From NCBI RefSeq assembly GCF_030848505.1, contig NZ_JAVDDU010000003.1:372001-436000 (forward strand): a DNA stretch of 64,000 bases, given 5' to 3'. The notes beneath the pieces were generated by a model, which was given only the letters and a program-made list of their open reading frames with translations, had not been told where the DNA came from and did no database searches. The position numbers and the translations under genes were made by a program. This DNA comes from Marinimicrobium hydrolyticum. GTDB lineage: Bacteria > Pseudomonadota > Gammaproteobacteria > Pseudomonadales > Cellvibrionaceae. Shown here piece after piece: positions 14,686-24,600 of the stretch. Each line of letters starts with the position of its first letter. Position 1 is the stretch's first letter.

Positions 14686-17600
14686 GTGAAACAACCTCAC
14701 AGATTCAAGAAAAAACTCATTGCAACCGCCGTGGCCTCATCCGCCTTAATGGGCATGTCCACTGGCGCAATGGCTCAAGATGGCCCGGTCCTCGAAGAGG
14801 TACTAGTAACCGGTATCCGCGGCTCACTGACCCGTGCCATGGACATCAAACGTGATTCCAGCGGTGTTGTAGACGCTATTTCCGCGGAAGACATTGGTAA
14901 GTTTCCTGATACTAACCTGGCTGAATCCCTGCAGCGGATCACCGGTGTATCCATCAGCCGTAGCAACGGCGAAGGCTCCATGATCACCGTGCGTGGCTTC
15001 GGCGAAAACTACAACATGGTGACCTTGAACGGTCGTACCATGCCGGCTGCTGCCGCACCCGCAGGCGGTGCTGCTTCCGGACGCGGCTTTGACTTTGCAC
15101 AGTTGGCCTCTGAAAGCGTTAGCGGCGTTGAAGTTTATAAAACCAGCAAAGCCAACATCGCCAGTGGCGGTATCGGTGCCACAGTAAACATTAATACCGC
15201 ACGTCCTCTGGACAACCCCGGCCTGAACGTTTCTGTCGGCGTTAAAGCCATGCATGACACCACCGTCATGGAAGGCGACGATATCACTCCAGAAGTCTCT
15301 GGCATCTTCAGCTGGACCGACGACAATGAAATGTTTGGTGTTGGTTTGTCCCTGAGCCGTCAGGAACGTCACAGCGGTACCGTAGGTGCTTATGTGAGCG
15401 GTTGGAGCACTCGTGAGTGGGTCGAGCCCGGCACTCCTGGCGCTATGCAAATCAGCCAAGTAGACGGTCAACGCGACATCACCAACGCCCCGGCTGTCGG
15501 TCAGCTCTACGGCACGCCTAACGACATTCGTTACACTGTGTCTAACCATGAGCGCGTACGCACCAACGGGCAACTGGTTCTGCAATTCGCTCCCAACGAC
15601 CGGTTGACTGCCACCGCTGACTATACCTATGCGGAAAATGAGCAGTATCAACAGCGTTCTGAGCTGTCTCTGTGGTACAACCAAGATGCCAATCGTGTAG
15701 TGTTCGATACCGAGCACGAAGTAGCCACGCCCATCATCTACTCAGAGTTCATCAGCGATACCAGCGGTAAAGATACCTCAAACGCCAACCAGGAACGTCA
15801 CCAGGTTAGCAAGCTGGAATCCTTTGGCCTGAATCTGGATTATCAAGTCACTGATTCCTTCAATGTGACTCTTGACGTACACAACTCTGAGGCGAGAAGT
15901 CTACCCAACGCTCCATGGGGTGGAAGCTGGATTAACGCTGGTATGGGCTCCCGTGTCGTGGGTGCTCAGGCTACCGATTACAGCCGCGATCTGCCGATCA
16001 TGACTGTTCAGCAAATCTCCGACTGTGGCGATGCGATGAACTGTAACAACCAGCACGACATCGAAGACGTCGGCAGCCAGATGTTCCAGATTGAGTACTC
16101 CCTCCAGGAAACCGACACCACGCAAGTTCGCCTGGACGGTACTTGGGAATTTGATAACGGAAGCATCCAGTTCGGTATCGAAGACCGCGTTCTGGAAAGT
16201 CGCGCCGCTCACTCTCAGGCTCAAAACGCCATGGGTGACTGGGCCCTGGCCTTCCCTGGCGACATTCCCAATGAGTACTTGTCGCCCAAGGACTTCACTG
16301 GCCAGTTTAACGACTACCCCACTACATCACCGGACCTTGGCCCCGCCTACAACACCGCCTGGGCTGGCAGCCCCGAACAAATCGGTCGCTGGGGCGCAGA
16401 AGAGTATGGTTTTGAGTTTGGCCCCAACCCGAACATGCAAACAGACCGTACCGTTAAGGAAGAAATTCAAGCGGTTTATGCTCAGATAGGACTCGAAGGA
16501 AATCTGGGCGGAATGCCCACCTACTTGTTGCTGGGCGCCCGTTACGAGCAAACCGACGTAACTTCCACCGCCATGATGGCCGTACCGGAAGCCATCGTTT
16601 GGACGGGTAGTAATGATTTCCGTCGAGAGTACAGCGATGAATCCCTGCCCGTGAGCGATACCGCCAGCTATGACCACCTGCTACCCAGCGTGGACTTCAG
16701 CATGGATATTCGCGATGACTTGGTGGCACGCTTCTCCTACAGCAAGACCATCGGTCGCGCCACGTACAACCACCTGAGTGCAGCCGTGGGCGTCGACCGC
16801 CCCAGCCGACCCACCACTCCGGGCCTGGTCAGTGCCACCGCTTCCGCGGGTAACCCAGGGTTGATTCCTTTGGAATCCGACAACATTGACGTGTCTCTGG
16901 AGTGGTATTACGACGAGAGCAGCTACGCGTCGATTGGCTTGTTCGAGAAGCGCGTAGATAACTTCATCGGCACCGTGCCTATTGATCAGACCCATTTCGA
17001 TCTGCGTGATCCCACGGCTGGCCCTCGTGCCAACGCCGCGCGCGCGGCCGTTGAAGAACTGGGACTGGACGTGACCGAAGGCCGCTTGTTCACCATGATG
17101 GTGGCACAGGAGCAAGACCTGAACTTCGAAGATCTGGATCAGGATGCTGTAGAAATTGGCAACGAGTTTACCGCTAATGAGAACGATCCGTTCTACGTGT
17201 TCGCCACTCAGACGCCCGTGAACAACGAGTCTGCCAAAATCTACGGTGCAGAGTTCGCACTGCAGCACTTCTTTGGTGAAACGGGTTTTGGTGTTCAAAC
17301 CAACTACACCATCGTACGCGGCGACGTGGGTTACGACATGACCGGCGAACCAGGCCTGGTGCAATTCGCTCTGGAAGGTTTGAGCGATACCGCCAACTTC
17401 TCACTGCTGTATGAGAACTTCGGTCTGTCCGCTCGCTTGGCTTACAACTGGCGCGACAAGTACCTCGCCAATGCCAACCGTGGTGGTGCTAACCCGGATT
17501 GGGTGGAAGCTTACTCACAGATCGACTTGAACGTAAGCTACGACATTACCGATAACTTTCAGGTTATGTTCGAAGGTCTGAACATCACCGAAGAAAACAG

Positions 17601-17688
17601 TCGGCGTCACGCTCGTTCACCTCACCAGTTGTGGAACCTCGAGCAACTGGGTGCTCGTTACCTGATCGGTGCTCGTTACACGTTCTAA
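14686..17688 (+). CDS. TonB-dependent receptor (carbohydrate type)
   Basis: A 1000-residue outer-membrane receptor. The signal peptide ends near residue 31 (GAMA-Q), then a TonB box in EEVLVTGIR. The plug domain has SAEDIGKFPDTNLAESLQRI and VRGFGENYNMVTLNGR, typical of the long receptors of Caulobacter, Xanthomonas and Cellvibrio that import oligosaccharides. The barrel runs to the C-terminal aromatic YTF. TonB-ExbBD energy would drive uptake. Next to a GH9 enzyme, a beta-glucan or cellooligosaccharide ligand is the best inference. ATAAAGGAGAGCTCC precedes the GTG at 14686; the ATG-like codon usage otherwise agrees with the signal peptide starting there. Confidence 0.93.
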   Translation: MKQPHRFKKKLIATAVASSALMGMSTGAMAQDGPVLEEVLVTGIRGSLTRAMDIKRDSSGVVDAISAEDIGKFPDTNLAESLQRITGVSISRSNGEGSMITVRGFGENYNMVTLNGRTMPAAAAPAGGAASGRGFDFAQLASESVSGVEVYKTSKANIASGGIGATVNINTARPLDNPGLNVSVGVKAMHDTTVMEGDDITPEVSGIFSWTDDNEMFGVGLSLSRQERHSGTVGAYVSGWSTREWVEPGTPGAMQISQVDGQRDITNAPAVGQLYGTPNDIRYTVSNHERVRTNGQLVLQFAPNDRLTATADYTYAENEQYQQRSELSLWYNQDANRVVFDTEHEVATPIIYSEFISDTSGKDTSNANQERHQVSKLESFGLNLDYQVTDSFNVTLDVHNSEARSLPNAPWGGSWINAGMGSRVVGAQATDYSRDLPIMTVQQISDCGDAMNCNNQHDIEDVGSQMFQIEYSLQETDTTQVRLDGTWEFDNGSIQFGIEDRVLESRAAHSQAQNAMGDWALAFPGDIPNEYLSPKDFTGQFNDYPTTSPDLGPAYNTAWAGSPEQIGRWGAEEYGFEFGPNPNMQTDRTVKEEIQAVYAQIGLEGNLGGMPTYLLLGARYEQTDVTSTAMMAVPEAIVWTGSNDFRREYSDESLPVSDTASYDHLLPSVDFSMDIRDDLVARFSYSKTIGRATYNHLSAAVGVDRPSRPTTPGLVSATASAGNPGLIPLESDNIDVSLEWYYDESSYASIGLFEKRVDNFIGTVPIDQTHFDLRDPTAGPRANAARAAVEELGLDVTEGRLFTMMVAQEQDLNFEDLDQDAVEIGNEFTANENDPFYVFATQTPVNNESAKIYGAEFALQHFFGETGFGVQTNYTIVRGDVGYDMTGEPGLVQFALEGLSDTANFSLLYENFGLSARLAYNWRDKYLANANRGGANPDWVEAYSQIDLNVSYDITDNFQVMFEGLNITEENSRRHARSPHQLWNLEQLGARYLIGARYTF

Positions 17689-17714
17689 CCAGCACTTCAG
17701 GCAACTTGCCTAAA

Positions 17715-17747
17715 GAAAAAGGCCGCTGCTTGCAGCGGCCTTTTTTT
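17715..17747. terminator. bidirectional terminator between TonB receptor and SDR-VKOR gene
   Basis: GGCCGCTGC / GCAGCGGCC stem with AAAAA before it and TTTTTTT after it. It can end transcription from both convergent genes. Confidence 0.88.
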
Positions 17748-17766
17748 ATGCCTAACTAAACCCACC

Positions 17767-20253
17767 TTAAACCAAGCAGCGATTCCACGACCCATAGTGC
17801 CCGGTTATTGGCCCCCGGCGCACGGCGAGCGCTATAACCGTCACCGCTGCCACGAGAGTCACAACAGTTGACAAGGTACCAACATCGTAGACAAACGGCG
17901 TAATGAACAATACGGCCACCAAGGGAACCATCAATAAGCGAACCATGCGCGCCGACTCGGCCATGGCAATCACCGCCAGAGTAATAATCAACGCTCCAAT
18001 CAGGTGGTCCCAATTCGCCATGGCACCCTCATGCCCCAAGCCGACACGAGTACTCATCAGCCACAAACCAATCACCACACACAAGGCCAGATTCCAAGGT
18101 ACATTGACCCCAGTTACCAACGCATCGCGGAAAATGCACAATGGACTGCGCTGAAAGTTTTCGCCCGCCGGCTCGGACTTACCTTCATCTGTGTCACCGA
18201 TAAAGAAGATTTTCAGTACCGGAGCTCCGGCTTTGTGCCGCCGCATCAGGAATTGCCCGGTGGCAACGAACTCATTGAATGCGTAGGCGATCTGCACCAA
18301 CATCACGCCCGCCGCAATCAAACATAACGCGCACCAAGTACCGATGATGATGGGCTGAATAATGATAAAGGTAATGGACACCACACCCAGCGGCACAATA
18401 AGGAATCCAAATGAAGCCACCACCCAAGGCTGGGTACGCCAACGCTGAGTGCTGCCCATCAGGCCGAGCAGAATTTCCGCTGCATAGACAATGGCACCAA
18501 CGCCGGCGTCCGAAACCGGAAAACTTTCGGAAACATCAGATGTGGTCACCGCCTCACTGCCAGTGAGATCCGGCACCCCAGCGCCCGCACCGGTAAAGAA
18601 CGGGTCCCAGAGCCCGTCGATGTGACCCAACTGATACGCCGCCATATAACGAGACAGGAAAAAACCCACCAAGGCCAGGGCAATTACCGGCCCTCGCTGC
18701 AACCAACTGGACGGATTGTTATCCCACCCAGGCGGGGTCGTAGGTCCGGTTCCCGCGGCAACGGGGGAAACCCCGGGAGCCGGGCGCACCACGGCCGAGA
18801 AACTGATAATCAGTATGCCCACCAGCGTACTATTGAGGTACGCAGCAGCACTTTCGGTCGCGAACACCAGCGGCGCAAACAACACCCAAAAGCCAATGGC
18901 GGCGCACACCCAACGCGCCCAGGACATTTTCCAAGAGAGCGACACACCGGCAAACACCAACAGCAGAGCACCGGAAATCCAGTCACTGTAGGCCATACCG
19001 CTGTCGGTATAACCCAGCAAGGGAGGTGAGCTCAGCAACCACAAACCCAGTGTCATATTGACAAAGTGAGCCCACAGGTTTTGGTTGTGCTCTCGGATGA
19101 ATTGCTTCTGGTGCTGTGTGCGCAGCTCACCCGGGTTCTTCCCCAGTTCGTCAGCTTCCGCCAACCAATCCGGCGGCTTGATGCCGTTGGCTTTATACCA
19201 GCCGTGCGGATCCTTCTTTAAGTTCGCTACCAGCTTCTCAAGCTCATCAATCAAACTGTGCTTGGGCTCCCAGCCCAATTGTTTTTTGGCGCGACTGATA
19301 TCCAGCTCGTAGTGATCGTTGGCCAGGTCAATCATAAAGGGCCGAATAAACGGCTTTTCGCTTTTAAAGTCATCCGGGATCAAGGGCTCGGTTTGCTCTT
19401 CAACCCAGGCGCCGGTTTTCGCCACCGGTTTGGGCACCGAGAGCGTGTCCCATTCTTCCTCTCCATGAATCAATTCACCCAAGCGGTTTTGCAATGCTTC
19501 GTAGGTATCGGCACGGCCTTCGCCCACCAGTATTTCGTTCTCCTTCGGCAACTCTTTACGCTTATCGATGGTTAGCCGAAACGCCTCGATCATGTCCTCT
19601 TTGTGAATGCACGCTTGCCCCACACCGGTATCGCCGGCGTACAAATGGCTTTTCATATTTTTCTCGTAGATACGCGCGATTTGGTGGGAGAGGGTCGGCA
19701 CACATTTGTGCTCGTCGTAAAGGCCAGCCAGGCGCAGCAAAGTGTAAGGCATGTCACCAGCGTGGTCGCGGATAACTCGTTCGGTATCGGCTTTGGAGAG
19801 TGGATAAATCCAGCGGGGACCGAGCGGAGAATCTTCACTGATGCGTTTGCCGGGCACACCAGGTTTGTGAACTAGCATGGTGCTGGAGTAAATAAACCGA
19901 TCCACGTCGAACGACTCCAACGCCTTCAACAGGTTGCGAGTGCCGTCCACGTTGACTTTGTCGTATAGGGGGGAGTGCTCGCCGGTAAAATCAAAGTAGG
20001 CAGCTAAGTGCACCACGGCCGCCAAATGTTTACCATGTTTATCGGCAACCTCGCGCAAGGCCAGTTGCACTGACTCGGTGCTGGTTAAATCGAACTTGTA
20101 GCTGAAGTCCGCTTCGTCAGACAGGAACCTGTCCACGGCAATGATTTGGTATTTATCGCGCAGGGCGCGCGTTAAAGTGGCGCCAATATCGCCTGCAGCG
20201 CCGGTTATCAATACAAAAGGTTTCTGTGCTGCCTTCTGTTGTCGCTCCGCCAT
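17767..20253 (-). CDS. SDR epimerase - SPW - VKOR - SPW fusion membrane protein
   Basis: About 828 residues. Residues 1-350 are an extended SDR (NAD-dependent epimerase): Gly motif LITGAAGDIGATL, then Tyr150 and Lys154 in YPLSKAD. From about 385 the chain becomes membranous: an SPW segment (MTLGLWLLSSPPLLGYTDSG), then a VKOR-like four-helix unit with redox motif WCALC (Cys641, Cys644), then a second SPW unit (NLALCVVIGLWLMST). The loop cysteine pair of canonical VKORs is not evident. The ATG at 20253 is preferred over 20262, because AAAAGGA then has normal spacing. A link between a sugar or lipid-type dehydrogenase and membrane thiol redox is implied, but the substrate is unknown. Confidence 0.8.
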   Translation of the reverse strand: MAERQQKAAQKPFVLITGAAGDIGATLTRALRDKYQIIAVDRFLSDEADFSYKFDLTSTESVQLALREVADKHGKHLAAVVHLAAYFDFTGEHSPLYDKVNVDGTRNLLKALESFDVDRFIYSSTMLVHKPGVPGKRISEDSPLGPRWIYPLSKADTERVIRDHAGDMPYTLLRLAGLYDEHKCVPTLSHQIARIYEKNMKSHLYAGDTGVGQACIHKEDMIEAFRLTIDKRKELPKENEILVGEGRADTYEALQNRLGELIHGEEEWDTLSVPKPVAKTGAWVEEQTEPLIPDDFKSEKPFIRPFMIDLANDHYELDISRAKKQLGWEPKHSLIDELEKLVANLKKDPHGWYKANGIKPPDWLAEADELGKNPGELRTQHQKQFIREHNQNLWAHFVNMTLGLWLLSSPPLLGYTDSGMAYSDWISGALLLVFAGVSLSWKMSWARWVCAAIGFWVLFAPLVFATESAAAYLNSTLVGILIISFSAVVRPAPGVSPVAAGTGPTTPPGWDNNPSSWLQRGPVIALALVGFFLSRYMAAYQLGHIDGLWDPFFTGAGAGVPDLTGSEAVTTSDVSESFPVSDAGVGAIVYAAEILLGLMGSTQRWRTQPWVVASFGFLIVPLGVVSITFIIIQPIIIGTWCALCLIAAGVMLVQIAYAFNEFVATGQFLMRRHKAGAPVLKIFFIGDTDEGKSEPAGENFQRSPLCIFRDALVTGVNVPWNLALCVVIGLWLMSTRVGLGHEGAMANWDHLIGALIITLAVIAMAESARMVRLLMVPLVAVLFITPFVYDVGTLSTVVTLVAAVTVIALAVRRGPITGHYGSWNRCLV

Positions 20254-20417
20254 CGTCTGCATCCTTTTATCGAGAAACCAGGCCGATTAACCGTACCGGC
20301 AACGATAGCACGAGCCTTTCGAATCCATCAAACCAATGTCGAACTTGGGCGGGAAAGGGCGCTAAGAGCGTAGTGCTTTTTAATGCCCCCAATCGGTGGA
20401 GCACTTTTCAATTACCC

Positions 20418-20522
20418 GGAAAGGCTGCCCGGGTGTTTCGAGACACGCTGTGAATACATCCGTGTACGCTCCGCGTCGGCATCCTGCCTCCGAGGGTCTC
20501 AAAACACCCAAGCAGCCTTTCC
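20418..20522. repeat. modular palindromic element, copy 3
   Basis: Arms GGAAAGGCTGCCCGGGTG... (20418-20444) and 20496-20522 are inverted with about 24 of 27 bases pairing. The core CGCTGTGAATACATCCGTG follows the left arm at once (20445 onward). The arms differ in sequence from copies 1 and 2, but the architecture is the same. Confidence 0.8.
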
Positions 20523-20563
20523 TCCGTGCCGATAGGCATTGCAATTCGTTCAGGCGTAAAACC

Positions 20564-20642
20564 TGTCATTCCCGCGAAAGCGGGAATCCATGGACACGGA
20601 AACCACAAAAATCTGGATCCCCGCTTTCGCGGGGACGACGGG
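20564..20642. repeat. pair of REP-like palindromes
   Basis: CATTCCCGCGAAAGCGGGAAT and, about 50 bases on, GGATCCCCGCTTTCGCGGGG form two short palindromes in opposite orientation, like a BIME. Related units occur at 59461-59604 and 63246-63274, with a degenerate one near 3095. Confidence 0.8.
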
Positions 20643-20724
20643 TGAGCATCTAACTCTAAGTTGTACTGCTAGAGCGACTCCCAGTTTTCTTATTTCCCGA
20701 ATAATTCAGGTAGCACCGCGGAGA

Positions 20725-20905
20725 GTGGGGTAGGGACTCCCGGACTGTCGCCGACAGGAAGTCTCGGTGCGGCGTTCCGACGTCAAGCCCCCAAGGATGG
20801 GTTTCACTGGGCACGTCCATGTGCCCAGCCCTACGGGCAGCCTGCGGCTGTGCTAATCGTCTTTCCTGACGATTAGTTCGGCGTGTCCGGGAGTCCCTAC
20901 CCCAC
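20725..20905. repeat. modular palindromic element, copy 4 (multi-hairpin form)
   Basis: Perfect 21-bp arms (20725-20745, 20885-20905), flanked by CACCGCGGAG and CTCGCAGCAC as in copy 8. The interior holds the core on the minus strand (about 20781-20808). It also holds extra hairpins, GGGCAC/GTGCCC (from 20809) and CTAATCGTC/GACGATTAG (from about 20853). This and copy 3 occupy the 788-base gap between the SDR-VKOR and pgk genes; no gene is seen there. Confidence 0.88.
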
Positions 20906-20981
20906 TCGCAGCACTAGACCAAAGCCCCACATTCGCGGAACAAGACGGCACCCAACGTTATCAGGGATGAATGGGAGAAAC

Positions 20982-21010
20982 AAAAAAGGACGACCGAAGT
21001 CGTCCTTTTT
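20982..21010 (-). terminator. pgk terminator
   Basis: GGACGAC / GTCGTCC stem with a 4-base loop, A-run before and T-run after, 40 bases past the pgk stop on the minus strand. Confidence 0.88.
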
Positions 21011-21050
21011 AATCAACGCATGTACTAAAGCGTAGTTCAATACGACAAAC

Positions 21051-22226
21051 TTAGTCGTTGGCACGCGTTTCCAGGATTTCTACAGCGGGTAGTTTTTTGC
21101 CTTCGACAAACTCTAGGAAGGCACCACCACCGGTGGACACGTAGGAAATTTTGTCCGCCAGATTCCACTTATCAATGGCGGCCAAAGTGTCGCCGCCGCC
21201 CGCTACGGAGTAGGCGTCGCTCTCGGCAATAGCACGGGAGATAATTTCAGTACCTTTGGCAAACGCTTCAAACTCGAACACACCGCAAGGGCCGTTCCAC
21301 AGAATAGTTTTGGCGCTTTTAATAATGTCAGCAACGCGCGCTGCCGTCTCGGGACCGTAATCGATGATTTCCTCGTCGGCATTAATCTCGCCGGGTTTTT
21401 TGACTTCCGTGGGCGTGTCGTTGGCCCAATCATCAAAGCCTGCTTTGGTGACGGTAACGTCAGTGGCAAAAATTACTTCGGTGGCCGCACGCAAACGATT
21501 GGCTTCGGGAATAAGATCTTTTTCATGCAGAGAGTTGCCCACTTCGTGGCCGGCTGCAGCGACGAAAGTGTTGGAGATGCCACCACCCACGACCAAGGTA
21601 TCGGCAATTTTTGAAACCGCTTCCAGCACGCTCAACTTGGAAGACACTTTCGCGCCACCAACAATTGCAACCAATGGACGCTCAGGGTTGTCCATCACTT
21701 TGCCCAAGGCTTCCAGCTCACGAGCCAACAAGGGGCCTGCGCAGGCGATCGGCGCGTACTTGGCCACACCGTGGGTGGAGGCTTGCGCTCTGTGGGCGGT
21801 GCCGAAGGCGTCCATGACAAATACGTCGCACAACTTGGCCATTTTTTTGGCCAGTTCGTCGTCGTTGGCTTTCTCGCCCTTATTGAAACGGACGTTTTCC
21901 AGCAGAGCCACTTCAGCGGAACCCATATCAAACCCATCAACCCAATCGCGAATCAAGGGCACGTCAACACCGAGCCGCTCGGCAAGAGCTTTGGCTACGG
22001 GCGCCAGAGAATCCTCTTCACTGAATTGCCCCTCTTCGGGCCGTCCCAGGTGCGACATCACCATCACCTTGGCGCCCTTTTCCAGTGCCAATTTAATCGT
22101 GGCGATGGTAGCGTCAATACGCACGGTGCTGGTGATTTTTCCCTGGCGCAGGGGCACGTTCAAATCTTCGCGGATAAGTACGCGCTTGCCGGACAAATCC
22201 TGGTCTTGCATGAGTTTAACGGTCAT
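21051..22226 (-). CDS. pgk: phosphoglycerate kinase
   Basis: A 391-residue glycolytic enzyme that interconverts 1,3-bisphosphoglycerate and 3-phosphoglycerate with ADP/ATP. Visible are REDLNVPL near the N-terminus, SHLGRPEEG, the hinge region with [13 protein letters not shown], and the C-terminal nucleotide motif [14 protein letters not shown] plus [14 protein letters not shown] precedes the ATG by about 8 bases. Length is typical for gammaproteobacteria. It follows tkt after about 100 bases on the same strand. In Pseudomonas an epd gene usually lies between the two; here it is absent. Confidence 0.97.
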   Translation of the reverse strand: MTVKLMQDQDLSGKRVLIREDLNVPLRQGKITSTVRIDATIATIKLALEKGAKVMVMSHLGRPEEGQFSEEDSLAPVAKALAERLGVDVPLIRDWVDGFDMGSAEVALLENVRFNKGEKANDDELAKKMAKLCDVFVMDAFGTAHRAQASTHGVAKYAPIACAGPLLARELEALGKVMDNPERPLVAIVGGAKVSSKLSVLEAVSKIADTLVVGGGISNTFVAAAGHEVGNSLHEKDLIPEANRLRAATEVIFATDVTVTKAGFDDWANDTPTEVKKPGEINADEEIIDYGPETAARVADIIKSAKTILWNGPCGVFEFEAFAKGTEIISRAIAESDAYSVAGGGDTLAAIDKWNLADKISYVSTGGGAFLEFVEGKKLPAVEILETRAND

Positions 22227-22330
22227 CTGACACTCCGTGATTAAAATTCGTTTGGGTTAAACCAACAGGACCCGAAAGTACCGGTTTCCACCGGCGCTTT
22301 CAGGTCCTCTCGGCACATCAGAACAGCTGG

Positions 22331-24328
22331 TTACAGCAGTTCTTCCGCAGTTTTGACAATGTTTTCGGCGGTGAAACCAAAGTACTTCATCAGGTCGCCG
22401 CCTTTAGCGGATTCGCCGAAGGTGGTCAGACCCACTACTTTACCGCCCAGGCCGACATATTTGTACCAGGGATCCACGTGGGCCGCTTCCACCGCCACGC
22501 GCGCGGTGACCGCAGAGGGCAGAACCGCTTCGCGGTACTGGGCGTCTTGCTGGTCAAAAATGGTGGTGCTGGGCATGGAGACGACGCGCACAGCCCGGCC
22601 TTTTTCGGTCAGTTGCTCGGCCGCTTGCAATGTTGGGGTTACTTCTGAACCGGTAGCCATGAGAATCAGGTCCGGTGTGCCCTTGCAGTCACGCAAAATG
22701 TAACCACCGCGGGCGATAGCGCTGACCTGCTCAGGCGTACGCTCCACGGACTCCAGACCTTGGCGACTCAACACCAGGGCAGCTGGACCTTCGCGGCGCT
22801 CAACAGCGGACTTCCAAGCGGTGGCGGTTTCGGTGCCATCACAGGGGCGCCACACTTCCATATTGGGCGTAGCGCGCAGGCTTGCCATGTGCTCAACCGG
22901 CTGGTGAGTCGGACCGTCTTCACCCTGACCAATGGAATCGTGGGTGTACACAAACACATTGCGTAATTTCATCAACGCGGACATACGCACGGCGTTGCGG
23001 GCGTAATCCATAAACATCAGAAAGGTGCCGCCGTAGTTGATAAAACCACCGTGGGCGGCGATGCCGTTCATGATGGCGCTCATGCCGAACTCGCGCACAC
23101 CGTAAAAGATGTAGTTACCGTTGGGATCTTCAGCGGTAATGGGCTTGGAACCGGACCACAGGGTCAGGTTGGAACCCGCCAAGTCGGCGGAGCCGCCCAA
23201 CAGTTCGGGCAAAATCGCACCGAATGCTTCGATCGCTTTTTGTGACGCCTTGCGGCTGGCCAGGGCTTCGCCCTTCTTCTGGGTTTCCTGAATAAACGCT
23301 TCCGCTTTCGCGGCGAAGTCGTCTGGCAGATCACCCTTGATGACCCGGCGCTCAAACTCCTGGGCCAGTTCTGGATGGGCTTTTTGATAGGCCGCGAAAC
23401 GTTCGTTCCAGTCGCTCTCTAAGGATTGTCCCTTCTCGTGCGCATTCCAGCCGGCGTAGATGTCTTCGGGGACGTGGAAGGGCTCGTGCTTCCAGTTCAG
23501 CTCTTTGCGCACCAGGGCAATCTCGTCGTCACCCAGAGGCGCGCCGTGCACACCGCTGGTACCACGTTTGTTGGGCGAACCAAAACCGATCACAGTTTTA
23601 CAGCAGATAATGCTGGGACGCTCAGTCTCAGCACGCGCCGCTTCCACAGCGGCGGCCACAGCTTTGGGATCGTGACCATCAACGTCGGCAACCACGTGCC
23701 AGCCGTAGGACTCAAAACGTTTGGGCGTGTCATCACTGAACCAGCCTTTAACTTCACCGTCGATGGAAATGCCGTTGTCGTCGTAAAAGCCGATCAGCTT
23801 GCCCAGGCCCAGGGTACCGGCCAGGGAGCAGACTTCGTGGGAGATACCTTCCATCAGGCAGCCGTCACCCATAAACACATAGGTGTAGTGGTCAACGATG
23901 TCGTGTCCGTCCCGGTTAAAGTGCGCAGCCAGCGTTTTTTCGGCCAGTGCCATACCGACGCCGTTCGCAATACCCTGGCCCAGAGGGCCGGTAGTCGTCT
24001 CAACGCCCGGGGTGTAACCGAGCTCGGGGTGGCCGGGGGTTTTGGAATGCAGCTGGCGGAAATTGCTCAGCTCTTCCATGGGCAAGTCGTAACCAGACAG
24101 GTGCAACAGAGAATACACCAGCATAGAGCCGTGGCCGTTGGACATAACAAAGCGGTCCCGGTCTACCCAGCTCGGGTTTTTGGGATTGTGCTTCAGGTAA
24201 TCGTTCCACAGCACTTCGGCGATATCCGCCATGCCCATGGGCGCCCCGGGGTGCCCGCTGGCGGCTTTCTGAACCGCATCCATACTGAGGACGCGAATGG
24301 CATTGGCGAGTTCTATGCGTGATGGCAT
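22331..24328 (-). CDS. tkt: transketolase
   Basis: A 665-residue thiamine-diphosphate enzyme of the non-oxidative pentose phosphate pathway, transferring two-carbon ketol units. Motifs: [32 protein letters not shown], the TPP-binding [14 protein letters not shown] with the downstream Asn in DDNGISIDG, the transketolase motif [18 protein letters not shown], and a normal C-terminal domain. AAGGAG lies a suitable distance before the ATG. The gene leads a tkt-pgk unit that should link pentose phosphates to lower glycolysis. Confidence 0.97.
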   Translation of the reverse strand: MPSRIELANAIRVLSMDAVQKAASGHPGAPMGMADIAEVLWNDYLKHNPKNPSWVDRDRFVMSNGHGSMLVYSLLHLSGYDLPMEELSNFRQLHSKTPGHPELGYTPGVETTTGPLGQGIANGVGMALAEKTLAAHFNRDGHDIVDHYTYVFMGDGCLMEGISHEVCSLAGTLGLGKLIGFYDDNGISIDGEVKGWFSDDTPKRFESYGWHVVADVDGHDPKAVAAAVEAARAETERPSIICCKTVIGFGSPNKRGTSGVHGAPLGDDEIALVRKELNWKHEPFHVPEDIYAGWNAHEKGQSLESDWNERFAAYQKAHPELAQEFERRVIKGDLPDDFAAKAEAFIQETQKKGEALASRKASQKAIEAFGAILPELLGGSADLAGSNLTLWSGSKPITAEDPNGNYIFYGVREFGMSAIMNGIAAHGGFINYGGTFLMFMDYARNAVRMSALMKLRNVFVYTHDSIGQGEDGPTHQPVEHMASLRATPNMEVWRPCDGTETATAWKSAVERREGPAALVLSRQGLESVERTPEQVSAIARGGYILRDCKGTPDLILMATGSEVTPTLQAAEQLTEKGRAVRVVSMPSTTIFDQQDAQYREAVLPSAVTARVAVEAAHVDPWYKYVGLGGKVVGLTTFGESAKGGDLMKYFGFTAENIVKTAEELL

Positions 24329-24541
24329 GAGTCTGAAAACTCCTTAACGATGGGTTGTGTCGGTTGATTGCCGCCGTCCGCCGCAGCGCGAGCTGCCATT
24401 AGTGGGACGGGGGCCAGAAATTCGAATGCCGGCAATTGTATGATATTTCGAGGCATCACATAAGGGGCGCCTATTGTCCCCCAGACCGCGGCCGCCGTAA
24501 AGTCGAATATAGTCAGACTGACAATAAATGCCGCGCGGCTT

Positions 24542-24583
24542 GCTTCCTAGCTATATCAAAATATTTTGATATAGCTAGGAAGC
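24542..24583. promoter_or_regulatory. 42-bp perfect palindrome, operator of the SAM-cycle operon
   Basis: The sequence is fully self-complementary over 42 bases, centred at 24562/24563. The AT-rich middle reads ATATCAAAATATTTTGATAT and the outer part GCTTCCTAGCT / AGCTAGGAAGC. It lies 17 bases before the ArsR/methyltransferase start codon. It is a likely autoregulatory site for that protein; SahR-type ArsR repressors of methionine-cycle genes use AT-rich palindromes. Confidence 0.75.
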
Positions 24584-24600
24584 CCTGTTAGACTGCACGG

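Noticed and set aside
21364-22230. 288-residue plus-strand frame opposite pgk
   Set aside because: Antisense shadow, Ser/Thr-rich, no start signal or family.
23426-24322. 298-residue plus-strand frame opposite tkt
   Set aside because: Antisense to well-conserved transketolase codons; no recognisable protein features.
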